From Coenobita brevimanus (lineage: Eukaryota > Arthropoda > Malacostraca > Decapoda > Coenobitidae): DNA of 64,000 nt. Location of the stretch: assembly GCA_032717465.1 (NCBI GenBank), contig CM064666.1:18060336-18124335 (forward strand), in the 5' to 3' direction. A model generated the notes under the pieces. That model did no database searches and had not been told where the DNA came from. It saw nothing but the letters and a program-made list of their open reading frames with translations. Made by a program: the position numbers and the translations under genes. Position 1 is the first letter of the stretch. Each line of letters starts with the position of its first letter. Shown here one piece after another: positions 20,744-33,630 of the stretch.

Positions 20744-20948
20744 TTAACTCACAGAGCAGGGATTTTTTTTTTTTTTTCATGCCATCTCATGATTATATTT
20801 AGCTTTGTATAGACTTCTGGAAGTGTAGGGGTTAGGCACAGCCTCACTGAACTCCTGCAATAGCAGAGACTTTGCATAAGTTGAATAAAATTGCCTTCTG
20901 GCACTATGAATAAACTGAAAAGGGCATCACCGGGATTGCAAGAGTTAA
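20744..20948. mobile_element. Candidate TTAA-flanked MITE
   Basis: TTAA occurs at 20,744-20,747 and 20,945-20,948. Both ends start TTAACTC reading inwards, and beyond that the terminal similarity is weak. The inside shares TTGAATAAAATTGCC with the repeats near 14,900, 16,910 and 18,545. Non-coding, about 197 bp. Confidence 0.4.
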
Positions 20949-21888
20949 AGGGACTCACGGAGTTTATATCCCCGATGTAAACAAACTACCCATTAGTTTT
21001 TACACACATCCCCTCATTTTTTCCAGCCAATTAACCTACTATGCCTGCCCATGTACAGGATCACATTCGACCTTAAAACCTAGACAGATGGTGTGAATAT
21101 CGGGGGATTTAAGTAGCACTGCTTACTCCAGTTTAAAGGGACATCTTGGTCACCTGGAGATACACACCGCCGTATATCATCCTTATAGCTAATAATTACA
21201 ACTTAAATCAGCCGACTACACCTCTCGATAATGACAGCAAACACTGATAAACACATGGGCATAAGAATTACCATAATAAGAAGTAGACTAACACCGTAAA
21301 GAATAAAATCTTCACTCACCTCCAGCATCTCTCAACGTTGCTCCCATAATGCACCAGTGACGTCACACTTCAAATTAAACATTTACTTATTAAGTTTTAA
21401 GAAGAAAATTTCGTGAATATATTATCAGTCTTTTAAACATTAATTTTCGTGCAAACTGAATAGAGAGGTAAGTAAAGTGTTTCTTGTTAAATTAAAGATA
21501 ACCCCATGAATCAGTGGCATCATCATCTCTCTCTCTGAAATTCCATACAGAGTACCAGAGTAGGATCACTATTTACTGTCCTGCCGATATATCTCTACAG
21601 TTTTACAAGGGGATTTAAAAATAAACGGCCTGGTGGTGGTGGCAGGGGATAAAATTTTGCGATACCAGTCTCTAATCTGCTGCCATTCCCTACAGAACCT
21701 GAGCATAATAGACGAGAAATTAGCCCAGGTTGATGCAGCAATTCTTAACTCAAAATTGACCCAAGAACAACTTTCTGAAGTTTGTCAAACATTTCATGCA
21801 ACACCCTGTATGGGAAATTTTGATAAAATATTGGTAATATAATTCCCTAACTGTGTGCCATTCCCAACAGAATCTGAGCAGTCTAATG
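20949..21888. other. Unannotated spacer
   Basis: No recognisable gene. A short frame at 21,633-21,842 (plus), with LSIIDEKLAQVDAAILNSKL, looks superficially protein-like, but nothing supports it beyond its open frame. Confidence 0.4.
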
Positions 21889-21892
21889 AGTC

Positions 21893-22860
21893 CACGCTTT
21901 GAAGGTTGGGTTGAAACAGGGATGTGTCATGTCTCCATGGTTGTTCAATCTGTACATGGATGGGGTAATAAAAGAGGTACAAGGTAGGGTAGTGGATGTT
22001 GGAGTAGCCCTGGTGAGAGAGGATAGTGTTTGGAAACTCCCTGTACTGTTGTTTGCAAATGATACTGTGTTGTTGAGTGAAGACGAAGGAGAGCTGCAAG
22101 GCTTGGTGGATGAGTTTGGGAGAGTGTGTAAGAAACGGAATCTAAAGGTGAATGTAGGGAAGAGTAAAGTGATGGTCTTTGAGAGAGGTGAAGTCAGTGA
22201 ATGTACAGCGAGGTTGGATGGTGAGGAATTGGAAAATGTGAGTACGTTTAAGTACTTGGGTAGTATGATGAGTAAGGATGGAGGTTTGGAGGGTGAAGTG
22301 CTTGAAAGGGTACAGCAGGGAAGAAAGGTTGCTGGTTCTTTGAAAGCAGTGATAAGAAACAGGGAAGTGAGCATGGAAGTGAAAAAGTTACTACATGACA
22401 GTATTGTGATACCAACTCTAACGTATGCAAGTGAAGCTTGGACGTTGTTGGAAGGACACAAGTCAAGAGTGAGAGCAGTGGAAATGAGTTATTTAAGAGG
22501 AGCCTGTGGAGTCACATGGAGAGACAGGCTGACGAATGAGGATATAAAGGAGCGTTGTGGTGTGGATGTGGATGTGATAGGAAGCGTTAGGAGAACACAC
22601 TGAGGTGGTTTGGCCATGTGGAGAGGATGGAGGGTGAAAGACTGACGAAGAGAATGTATGTGAGTGAGGTGGAGGGGGGAAGAGGGGGAGGCCGAGGATG
22701 AGATGGAGGGATGGGGTGGAGAGGTATATGAGAGAGGGGGGTGTGAGTTGGGAGCAGGGCAGTGAAATGGCGGGGGACAGGGCAACTTGGAGGCGATTTG
22801 TTTGTGGCCACCCCAAACGGGATTGAGGCGTCTGGCAATAGATAGAGATAGATAGAAGAT
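21893..22860 (+). pseudogene. RTE-type LINE, RT C-terminal half to 3' tail
   Basis: The plus-strand frame 21,899-22,603 opens with VGLKQGCVMSPWLFNLYMDG. It continues to LLFANDTVLLSE, where the expected catalytic FADD is FAND, so the RT would be inactive. The thumb KYLGSMMSKDGG and the C-terminal TLTYASEAWTLLEGHKSRVR follow. A frameshift comes near 22,590, then the C-terminal end to about 22,830 and a (GATA)n tail at about 22,838-22,857. The copy is 5'-truncated. The sequence is very close to the copies at 1-1525 and 51,573-52,105. Confidence 0.9.
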
Positions 22861-23994
22861 TAAATAACTAAAGCTAACACTGATTTGAACTAATACACAT
22901 CTGGTCCACAGGTCGTGCTGGAGTCTGCTGCCTTGACGCTGCTTCCTTGCCACACTGGTCATACCCTGCTGAAGTTTGGTCTGCCCTGCCGTGAGAAGCC
23001 TGACGGTGGTGTGGTGTCTTCCCCTACTCTGAGATGCCTGGTGGTGGTGTGGTGGTAGTGGCGGCGGCGGCGGCGGCAGGGTGTCGTGTCTTCCCCAGCC
23101 GTGAGATTTCTTGCTGCTGCTGCTGGTGATCTGCCCTGACCTGCCGAGAGAAGCCTGGTGGTGATGGTGTGATCTGCCTTGCAAGTCCAGGATGTTCTGT
23201 GGACAAATGCTACTTTTGAATGCATATTTTATATTGCTGTCTCTGTTAATGTATTTTGTACTGAGGTATTAATAATGGAAACTGTCTTGTTTCATTACCT
23301 TTTTAACTATGGCTTTGACTTAATATAGGTGATAAGTATATTGCGCTCTGCAGTCTTGTGTGTTGTGGGGACGGCTTTTGTGATGAGCTAAGACATTCTG
23401 ATCGCTTCACCAAATTACTGCTCAGCCGTGTGATCAGTGGACATAAAAGATTATACAATACAATGATATACAGCTAAGCATAAAAAAGGTTATGGGAATT
23501 CTCCACCATGCAATCAATGGACCTAAATTAAAGCCTATATTATAAAGCTAAGCCTGAAGAGGGTTGTGGGAAGTAGATAATGATGCAGGGTAGACACTGG
23601 TAATGTTCACTGAGCCGTGCCCGCAACACACAAGAACTGGGTGGCGTAATATATGGACCACCTTGTATAATGAGAGGCCGTAAGTGTGTGCTGACCCACA
23701 AACTTGCCATCATTGCCCCGTCATAACTATTACTGTGTCTTGTAGGAAGCACAAAGAAAACAGGCCACAGAATACCTCCTTGTCTCTCGTTCCCCCTACA
23801 CAAACATACACGCCTTTCACTTTAACTTGACACAGAGTTTCATTTAAAGCATATGAGAATGTCACGCAGATCAGTAGCAGAAACAGCCAATACTACAGCC
23901 CAACATCCTTTCCAAGGCACTCATTCGTGACTACCATCATATTCTAGCGATAACTATCGCTACTACTCGGCAAACCGTATGGAAACTATAAGCC
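22861..23994. other. Spacer with GGTGGT/GGC-rich imperfect repeat
   Basis: At 22,920-23,195 an imperfect repeat of GTGAGAAGCCTGGTGGTGGT type includes a (GGC)n run at about 23,060-23,078. The rest shows nothing recognisable. Confidence 0.5.
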
Positions 23995-23997
23995 ATC

Positions 23998-24150
23998 TGT
24001 CTATCCATCTATCTATAGCCAGACGACTTAATCCCGTAAGAGGTGGCCACAAACAAGTCGCCTCTATGCCACCCTGTCCCCCGTCATTATGCATCACTCC
24101 CCCTAATTCACACCCTCTCTCATATACATCCCAACTCCATCCTCCACTTA
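23998..24150 (-). mobile_element. RTE LINE 3' end fragment
   Basis: CTATCCATCTATCTATAGCC marks the tail, followed by about 130 bp of reverse-complemented RTE coding end. The break is near 24,150. Confidence 0.75.
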
Positions 24151-24500
24151 TAAGTAATACATTAAAACAACCGTGAATTACTGCCGCACAAGCTGAGCCG
24201 TAATCATATCCAACACAAACACGAAGGAGCTTTAAAGAACAGAAAACAATACCTTGATACCAGGAGACACTAAGACCACAAGTACTGACAGCCTACACCA
24301 AGAAACATAACTAATTTCAGTCAGAGACCAAGTGAATATGAGAGGCACACAGTTCATCACTTCAGCTCAAGATCCGTCCCATCTTTGTAACCTTATGTTG
24401 CATCATCCTCTCCACAAACAAAATCGAACAATCGCCCAATACTACACAGAGTATTTGTGCAACATATCCCCTCCTCCACCCGACTCTACACTTCCCAGAC
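24151..24500. other. Spacer
   Basis: No gene or repeat recognised. Confidence 0.4.
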
Positions 24501-24504
24501 ACAT

Positions 24505-24712
24505 TCACAAACTCACAAACACCCCAGCCAGCCAAAACTTTCTGCCAAACACATACATAAACACACAGACACCCCAGCCAGCCAAAACTTTCTATACCAA
24601 ACACATACATAAACACACAGACACCCCAGCCAGCCAAAACTTTCTATACCAAACACATACATAAACACACAGACACCCCAGCCAGCCAAAACTTTCTACC
24701 AAACAGCATCCT
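24505..24712. repeat. 52-bp tandem repeat, about 4 copies
   Basis: The unit begins ACACCCCAGCCAGCCAAAAC and continues through a TTTCTATACCAAACACAT-type segment to CATAAACACACAG. There are four copies with small length changes. The frames that cross it on both strands are repeat shadows. Confidence 0.9.
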
Positions 24713-25505
24713 TCATGTGCCACCACCAGACATACACCCTTCAGACACTACCGAACCCAGAGACACGAGTACACCAACCTTCCCTGCTACAATACTAACA
24801 CAAAATATAACACACATACAATCCCCTGTGATCATACTGCAAAGTGGCACCCCCACACCACAGCACACCCACTCACATCCTGCACCACACCACCACAACA
24901 CAGACAGTCCTTCAACATAGCACTGGGTTCACATCCAGAGGAGCCTAAGATGTAACAAGAACAACAACAACAACTCAGGCCAAGTTAAAGTGAAACGAGT
25001 CTAGTTACTAAAGGAAAATTATTTCAAGTTATTTTGTAAGCGCTTCGGGTACACAAAGTTACAAGGCCACAGGGAACGAACTGCATACCACGGGTGTAAT
25101 ACTACGGCGGCTTAGGGGGCTTTATACCACCTTTTCTTCAGTTATTTATTGTTCAAGCGAGCGAGCGTAGAGAGCAAGCAAGCAAGAACACTATATGACA
25201 TGGTATAATAGGGTGGCAGAGAAATGCGCCAAGACTGCGTTGTCTAGAAAACTATTAAAGCCACAACAGATCTATGGACATCATTAGAAACCTAGTAAAA
25301 AAAAATAATAGGAGTTACTTGAGGGACTTTTCTCAAAATTTGCCGCGCCAGTTCTGATAAAAGGAAAATAAACGTACCAAACTGAGCACCAGAACCGAGT
25401 TATTTTAGTTTTTAAAACTACTGCTGATCTCTTCAGACAGCTGGAAAGCTTATGAAGAAGCAATTGATACTAAAGTTAAATAGACTTAGCTTTTAACATC
25501 AAGCG
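24713..25505. other. Spacer
   Basis: Nothing recognised apart from an (AAC)n run at about 24,959-24,974 and the motif CAGGCCAAGTTAAAGTGAAA (about 24,977) shared with a dispersed repeat. Confidence 0.45.
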
Positions 25506-25507
25506 AG

Positions 25508-25751
25508 ATGGATGGATGGATGGATGGACGGATGGGTGGATGTGGAATCGTGGATGCTTGGACCGATGGTAGAGTTCCTGCTGTTTCGTCCTTCCACCTG
25601 CCGACAAAAATCATCATCAATATCATCATCATCATAATCATCATCATAATCATCATCATCGTAGTTGTCGTCCTCATTACCACCATCATCATCATCATCA
25701 TCATTATTTACACCGTCATTCTCATTATCATTACCATTCTCCTCCTCCTCC

Positions 25752-25785
<34 letters not shown>

Positions 25786-25800
25786 ATCATCATCATCACC
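25508..25800. repeat. (GGAT)n and interrupted (ATC)n microsatellites
   Basis: (GGAT)n at 25,508-25,535, then ATC/ATT/CTC triplet arrays from about 25,609 to 25,798. Confidence 0.9.
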
Positions 25801-25804
25801 TACC

Positions 25805-26485
25805 TTTCTATCTATATCTGTTTATCTATAGCCAGACGCCTTAATCCCGTAAGGGGTGACCACAAGCAAATCGCCTTCATGATGTACTGTCCTCTACCAT
25901 TTAGCTCAAGTATCCCAGTCATATGTTTCTACTCTTTCCCTCCATCTCATCGTCGGTCTCCCCCTCCCCCTCTACCCTTCCAACTCTACCCTTCCAAGTG
26001 CACTCTTCTGGTCATTTTCTTATTCGCCATCCTCTCCACATGGCCAAACCATCTCGAAGTGTTTCTCTTAACGCTTTCTGTCTCATCCACATCAGCATCA
26101 CAATGCTCCTTCATCTGCCCATTTGTCTGTCTGTCTCTCTATGAAACTCCACATGCTCCTCTCAAGTAGCTCATTTCCACCGCTCTCACTCTTGACTTGC
26201 GTCCTTTCAATAAGATCCAAGCTTCACTTCCATACTTTAAAGTGGGATCACAGCATGCAGTGCCCCTTTTTTTTTAACACTTTCATCCTCAGTTCCCTCT
26301 TCCTAATCACTACTTTTTAGAGAACAAGCAACCCTCCTTCCCTGATGTATCATTTCTGTCACTTCATCCTCTAATCATCCATCCATATTCATCATATTAC
26401 ATAAATACTTAAATGCACTCATATTCTTCCATTTCCTGGCTATGCAGCCTCACTGTGCATTCTGTAACCTCATACGTTGAGATGT
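25805..26485 (-). mobile_element. RTE LINE 3' end, more diverged copy
   Basis: The tail CTATCTATATCTGTTTATCT is followed by GCCAGACGCCTTAATCCCGT, then about 650 bp of reverse-complemented RTE RT C-terminus reaching the part equivalent to 300-460 of the left-edge copy. It has many substitutions and indels, so it is older than the 51,573-52,105 copy. Confidence 0.8.
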
Positions 26486-26835
26486 TAAAGCATCACCACC
26501 ATCAGCATCTACATCATTATCACCATCAATATCATCACCATCAGCCTGTGACACACCACTGCATGATAAGGACCCTCTCACCTTTCTCCACTCCGATCCA
26601 TTGATTGTTAGCCTGTTCCGTCCTTGCTCGGTAGATCTGCATCATATGATCTCTCCATCTTGTTCTCTGTGCACCTCTTCTTCTCACTCCATCTCTGGCT
26701 TGCCATTCAGTTACTCTCGCTCTCCTTCTGTTATCTCTTCTGTGAAAGACGTGACCTGAGGTGTGTGTGTGGAGTTACCTGGAAACAAGCTCAGAATTAC
26801 TAGATGCGGGAGCTTCAGGACCCTTTGGTTAATCC
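26486..26835. other. CAT/ATC repeats and a short dispersed motif
   Basis: Imperfect (CATCAC)n-like repeats at 26,489-26,540, then CATCAGCCTGTGACACACCACTGC-type sequence that recurs at about 27,990-28,030. The rest may be an old LINE fragment; not identified. Confidence 0.45.
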
Positions 26836-26837
26836 CC

Positions 26838-27045
26838 TTGGTGTGGTGTGGTGTGGAAGGGTGGTTGGTGTGGTAAAGTTTGGGGTGGTGTGGTGTGGTG
26901 TGGTGTGGTGTTGGGTGGTGTGGTTTGGGGTTGTGTGGTGTGGGGTTTTGTGGTGTGGGGTTTTGTGGTGTGGGGTTTTGTGGTGTGGGGTTTTGTGGTA
27001 TGGTATGGTATGGTATGGTATGGTATGGTATGGCGTGTTGTGGTG
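26838..27045. repeat. Pentanucleotide array (GGTGT)n, (GGTTTTGTGGTGTGG)n and (GGTAT)n
   Basis: A 5-bp-based array evolves along its length from TGGTG to a 15-bp higher unit and then to TGGTA. All open frames on both strands here come from it. Confidence 0.95.
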
Positions 27046-27512
27046 CTGTGCGGCTTCACTGTCCCTAAAATCTAGAGGAATGTAGAACCTCGTTCGAAAA
27101 TCATTAGTGAGAAGCAGATGGACATGGCCGCTCTTTGATGTGCCCTGATAAAACGTAAACAAAACGTGTGTTGCATCCTCACAACTAAACCAATATAAAT
27201 AAGGATAATTATTCCATTTAAATCATTCACGGTCCAGAGAAAGACCAAAACTGAGCTACTATTTCGGACACACATCCATCCCTTTCCTTGCGATAAATAA
27301 AGAGACAGTGAACAATGATTTTTGAAACCCATTGAGTGACCTTAGGAATCCAATATGTTTTTTCAGAATATAGTGTAAATGTTTAGTATTTGTATGGCCA
27401 AGAAGAGCAATATCCCTGACCTCATTTGCACTCTTATGATATAAATAGTTCGAGTGTGAGGGAAATGCTGTACACACGCACGCACGCACGCAAATACACA
27501 CAAGCATGCGCG
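27046..27512. other. Spacer
   Basis: No gene recognised. Confidence 0.4.
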
Positions 27513-27513
27513 G

Positions 27514-27559
<46 letters not shown>

Positions 27560-27585
27560 TCTCTCTCTCTCTCTCTCTCTCTCCT
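27513..27585. repeat. (CA)n followed by (CT)n
   Basis: About 22 CA units then about 12 CT units. Confidence 0.95.
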
Positions 27586-27654
27586 ACACACAGTCACCAA
27601 CTACATTTGAAGAGAAACGGAAAAACAAGAGGTGACTCAGCCATAGACGTGAAG

Positions 27655-27730
27655 ATCGTCGCCGTCACCATCATCATCGTCATCACCATCATCATCGTTG
27701 TCGTAGTCGTCATCATCATCATCATCATCG

Positions 27731-27762
<32 letters not shown>

Positions 27763-27990
27763 GCCAGGAGCAACAGCGTCAAGCACAGCAATCATCACAA
27801 CCCTGTTAAAGAGTTACTACATAAGTTCCATCACCGTCATCATCATCATCATTATTATCCCAACTGCTTCATCATCATTACAATCACCATAATCTCGGTC
27901 CAGTTAGTTGGTTCAGGAGTTTCAACATCACTATCATCAGCAGCATCACTATCATCATTATCAATATCATCTCCGACAACCCTATTATCA
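27655..27990. repeat. Interrupted (ATC)n / (GTC)n array
   Basis: Trinucleotide repeats dominated by ATC with GTC, ATT and TCA interruptions. The poly-Met and poly-Ile frames across it are shadows. Confidence 0.9.
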
Positions 27991-28084
27991 TCATCATCAG
28001 CCTGTGACACACCGCTGCAGGATAAGGACCCCTGTTCAATCTAACTTGGCGTAAAATTGCAATCTCTTGCTTAAATTTTGTGTT

Positions 28085-28248
28085 GTGACAAGGGGTTAAC
28101 ACTAGATTGATGCTAGTCACGAAGAAGGGACGTGGAAATGATGCAGAGCTGTATATTTGTCCAAATTTACTACTGCACTACGGGAAATCAGCTGCAAAAA
28201 AACGACGATCTCGGCCTAGGCAAATGAAGGAACAACACCATAATATAC

Positions 28249-28309
<61 letters not shown>
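28085..28309 (+). repeat. Dispersed repeat copy and (GT)n
   Basis: ATGCTAGTCACGAAGAAGGG (about 28,111) belongs to the dispersed family also at 17,600. (GT)n of about 29 units follows at 28,252-28,308. Confidence 0.7.
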
Positions 28310-29690
<1,381 letters not shown>

Positions 29691-29714
29691 TAATTGTATC
29701 TTTACAGGAATGAG
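29691..29714 (-). mobile_element. 3' end of the intact LINE, with (CA)n tail
   Basis: On the minus strand the ORF2 stop is followed by only about 25 bases, CTCATTCCTGTAAAGATACA and ATTAGGTAAGAA, before (CA)n begins. The very short 3' UTR running into (CA)n could be the element's own tail or the target microsatellite. Confidence 0.6.
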
Positions 29715-32636
29715 TCAAGCTCGTATTGTCCCGTGTCTTAGACCATATTTATCGTACATATCCTTAAATTTGTGAATTGTTTTGGCACACACTATTTCAT
29801 TCGGTAGTGCATTCCATTGATCAATTGCTCTGTTTGGGAAACTGAATTTCCTTACGTCTTTATCACCTCTCTTCTTATGCAGTTTTTTGCAGTGTCCTCT
29901 TGCTGATGCTTCTCCATATGTTAAGTAATCATTTATGTCTATTTTCTCCTTTCCTGATATGCACTTATATAGCATTATCATGTCACCTCTTTTCCTTCTC
30001 TCCTGTAGTGTTGGTAGATTCAGTTTATTTAGTCTTTCTTCATAGCTTAGGTCCCTTAAGCTTGGTATCCATCTTGTAGCGGCCCTTTGAACTTTTTCAA
30101 TCTTGTCTATATGCTTTTTGAGATGAGGACTCCAGACTACTGATGCATATTCCAGGGTTGGTCTAATGAATGATGTTATTATCCTTTTTAGCATGTCTTC
30201 ATTTATGTATGTGAATGCTATTCTCATATTTGCAAGCAGTGTATACATGTTCCGTACCTTCTCGCTGATGTGGTCAGCCGGAGATAGTCTGTTATTGATA
30301 ATCACACCTAGGTCTTTCTCTCTTTCTGATGTGTATAGGGTTTTATTTCCTAACTTATAATCCCAATCAGGTCTTTTTCCACTTTTACCAAACTTGATTA
30401 CATGACACTTGTCCACATTGAATTCCATTTGCCATGTACTACTCCATTCATGAAGTTTATTTAATTCTTCTTGTAGCTCCCTACAAGAGTCTGTGCTAGT
30501 AATTCTTCTTTGTATTTTTGCATCATCTGCAAACATATTCAGATAGCTCTCATTTCCAGTGTTACTGTTTATATCATTTATGTACACTAAAAACATGATT
30601 GGTGCCAGCACTGAACCCTGTGGTACTCCACTAGTCACTTCTTTCCATGATGAGTAGTTTCCTCTTAGTACTGTCCTCATTTCTCTTTTTATGAGAAAGT
30701 CTTGCATCCAACAAAACAGTTTGCCTCGAATTCCTCCTTGATGGTACAGCTTCCATAAAAGTCTTTGGTGTGGTACTGTGTCAAAAGCTTTCTTGAAATC
30801 TAAATAGATACTGTCCACCCATCCTTCCCTTTCCTGTATTGTGTTTGTTACTCTGTCATAGTAGCTCAACAGATTAGTAACACATGATTTTCCTTTTCTG
30901 AAACCAAACTGTCTTTCTGTTATCATACTGTGTTTTTCTAGATGATTTACCCAAGCTTTTCTTATAAGTTTTTCTAATACCTTGCTTACAACACTAGTCA
31001 GTGATACTGGTCGGTAGTTGAGAGGATTTTGTCTATTTCCTTTCTTGAATAAGGGGACTATATTTGCTTTTTTCCAAATATCAGGTAGTTTCCCTTGACT
31101 CAAAGATTTCTTGAAAATTAAAAATAATGGTTTACTTAACTCATTTGCACATTCTCGTAACACCCAACATGAAATTTCATCAGGACCACTTGCTTTTCCT
31201 CTGTCTAATCTACTTAACTCCTCTTGTATTACTTTTTCTGCTATTTGTATATCTGGTAGTATGTGTGGACATGCGTGTTCCACATAGTCTCTCTCAAAAT
31301 TTTTTTCTTCTGTAAAAACTAATTGGAAATTCTTATTTAGTGCTTCACAAATATCTTTCTCTTGTGTATAAGTGATTCCCTCGTCCGTGATGGATTGTAT
31401 TATATCTTTTACTTTGGTTTTGCTTCTGATATAGCTGTAAAACAGCTTTGGTTGATCACTACTTTTATTTATTATATCCTCCTCAAACTGTTTTTGGGCT
31501 TCCCTCCTTATTCTTGTATAGTCGTTTCTTGCCTGTTTGTAATTATTATATGCCCTTTCACTATTGTGTCTTCTGTATCTAATCCACAACAAATCTCTTC
31601 TTTCTTTAGATTTTTTACATTCTGTATTGAACCATTTCTGTATTTTCTTATCTGCTTCTTTGTGCTGTGGGATGTAATTCTGGACTCCTATTTCATAAAA
31701 TTCACAAAATTTTTTATATACAGCATTTAAATCTTGTCCTCTAAGCTCATTTTCCCAATCAACTTCTAAGAAATACTTCTTTAGGTCTTGATAATTTCCC
31801 TTTTTATAGTTTAGTCTTTTTTTGTAACTGTCAGTGCTGTTTACTATGTCATATGCTATCCTGAAGTTATAATTTAGTACTGCATGATCGCTTTTGCCGA
31901 GTGGAGGGTGATATATTAAACTGTCAATGTCATTTTCTTGCCTAGTAAATATTAGATCTAGCACTGAAGGTACATCAAGTCCTCTTTTTCTAGTGGTTTC
32001 CCTCACATGTTGCGTTAAGAAAAACTCTTGTACGAGATCCAGGAGCTTTTGGTCCCAGCAGCTTTCTTTGCTATTTATATCTAGAGTATTCCAATTTATA
32101 TTTGTATTGAAATCCCCAGTTAGTATAATTCTTTCCGATTTCTCTTCCATTTTATGTAGCAAGGATCTTATACTCTGAATTGTAATCTCTGCTAGGTCCT
32201 CATATTCGTCTCTTTCCCATGTGTTTGATTTGGGTGGCATATACAAATTGGCTACAATTACTTTACCTTCAGATGTGTCGATCTCTACTGCAATCAGTTC
32301 TACTTGTGATGGTATATCTAGGTTTATTTCCTTGACTTTTAGATTTTTCTTAGTTAATATTATAATTCCTCCTCCTTTTTTTAAATTTCTGTCTCTTCTC
32401 CATATATTGTATTCCTCTAAGTTTAGTATGTCATTGGATATCCTTGGTGTTAATTTTGTCTCAGTTAGGCATATTATTTGTGGTTCATTTTCTCTGACAT
32501 AATCATTCATCTCTAGTAATTTAGATACCATTCCATCCACATTTGAGTACATCAACTTTATCATTTTGTTTATATACTTGTCATGACATGGTTCTACTAA
32601 CTTCCTCCTTTTTCTTCCATCCTGTTTGTGTACCAC
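29715..32636 (-). CDS. Intact LINE ORF2: endonuclease and reverse transcriptase (CR1/L2-like)
   Basis: A 973-codon open frame without a stop. Residues about 25-260 form an APE-type endonuclease: TETK at 58-61, GDFN at 174-177 and the catalytic SDH at 249-251. RT follows: RGKASGPDE near 479-486, LNYRPVSLTSVVSK at 539-552, DFKKAFD at 613-619, GVPQGSVLAPI near 670-680 and the catalytic FADD at 702-705. The C-terminal thumb has the RPTLEYASVVWSPHLKK and WNALPNEIV motifs usual in CR1/L2-type LINEs. The protein would nick target DNA and copy the LINE RNA at that site. All key residues are present, so this is the one potentially active enzyme here. The start is the first Met of the frame, which overlaps the ORF1 end by 40 bases in another frame. 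The copy as a whole is 5'-truncated in ORF1, so it may not be transcribed on its own. Confidence 0.93.
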   Translation of the reverse strand: MVHKQDGRKRRKLVEPCHDKYINKMIKLMYSNVDGMVSKLLEMNDYVRENEPQIICLTETKLTPRISNDILNLEEYNIWRRDRNLKKGGGIIILTKKNLKVKEINLDIPSQVELIAVEIDTSEGKVIVANLYMPPKSNTWERDEYEDLAEITIQSIRSLLHKMEEKSERIILTGDFNTNINWNTLDINSKESCWDQKLLDLVQEFFLTQHVRETTRKRGLDVPSVLDLIFTRQENDIDSLIYHPPLGKSDHAVLNYNFRIAYDIVNSTDSYKKRLNYKKGNYQDLKKYFLEVDWENELRGQDLNAVYKKFCEFYEIGVQNYIPQHKEADKKIQKWFNTECKKSKERRDLLWIRYRRHNSERAYNNYKQARNDYTRIRREAQKQFEEDIINKSSDQPKLFYSYIRSKTKVKDIIQSITDEGITYTQEKDICEALNKNFQLVFTEEKNFERDYVEHACPHILPDIQIAEKVIQEELSRLDRGKASGPDEISCWVLRECANELSKPLFLIFKKSLSQGKLPDIWKKANIVPLFKKGNRQNPLNYRPVSLTSVVSKVLEKLIRKAWVNHLEKHSMITERQFGFRKGKSCVTNLLSYYDRVTNTIQEREGWVDSIYLDFKKAFDTVPHQRLLWKLYHQGGIRGKLFCWMQDFLIKREMRTVLRGNYSSWKEVTSGVPQGSVLAPIMFLVYINDINSNTGNESYLNMFADDAKIQRRITSTDSCRELQEELNKLHEWSSTWQMEFNVDKCHVIKFGKSGKRPDWDYKLGNKTLYTSEREKDLGVIINNRLSPADHISEKVRNMYTLLANMRIAFTYINEDMLKRIITSFIRPTLEYASVVWSPHLKKHIDKIEKVQRAATRWIPSLRDLSYEERLNKLNLPTLQERRKRGDMIMLYKCISGKEKIDINDYLTYGEASARGHCKKLHKKRGDKDVRKFSFPNRAIDQWNALPNEIVCAKTIHKFKDMYDKYGLRHGTIRA

Positions 32637-33017
32637 TTTCGTACCTGCAATCCTATTACTTTGTAAAAAAATTTCTTCTTGTCCTCTTCTGATCTTCCCT
32701 CATTTTTTGTTTTTGCTTCCTCCCTTTTCTCTTTCAGTAATTCCAGTTCCTCTTGTGTTAGACATCTTTTTATCCATACATTTTTGAACTCCTCTTTTTC
32801 CATAAGATTCTTTGCATTTTTTAGTATCTCTTCCACAGTGTTTACACTCTGGAAAGTCACCTTTATAGGTCTTGTCTTGCTTTTCTCGTATTTCCCTAAC
32901 CTTTTGTGTTCCTCTATGTCTTTACTACAGATTTCCTCTGATACTTCTTTCAGTAAGTTCATTACATTTGCCATCTCCTTTTTGTCTCTAGTGATTTTGT
33001 TTTTAATTTCTTCCTCT

Positions 33018-33019
<2 letters not shown>
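32597..33019 (-). pseudogene. LINE ORF1, C-terminal part (5'-truncated)
   Basis: The frame runs out of the (CA)n array at about 33,019 into a lysine- and glutamate-rich, coiled-coil-like segment (EEEEIKNKITRDKKEMANVM). The RPIKVTFQSVNTVEEILKNA block and CLTQEELELLKEKREEAK follow, and the frame stops after about 140 real residues. This matches the C-terminal half of CR1/L2-type ORF1 RNA-binding proteins. The histidine- and threonine-rich residues before it are the translated microsatellite and not part of the protein. The 5' part is missing. Confidence 0.75.

Positions 33020-33630
<611 letters not shown>

Noticed and set aside
32660..32680. Programmed -1 frameshift site at the ORF1-ORF2 junction
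   Set aside because: The T-run gives no canonical X-XXY-YYZ heptamer in the ORF1 frame; simple overlap is a sufficient description.
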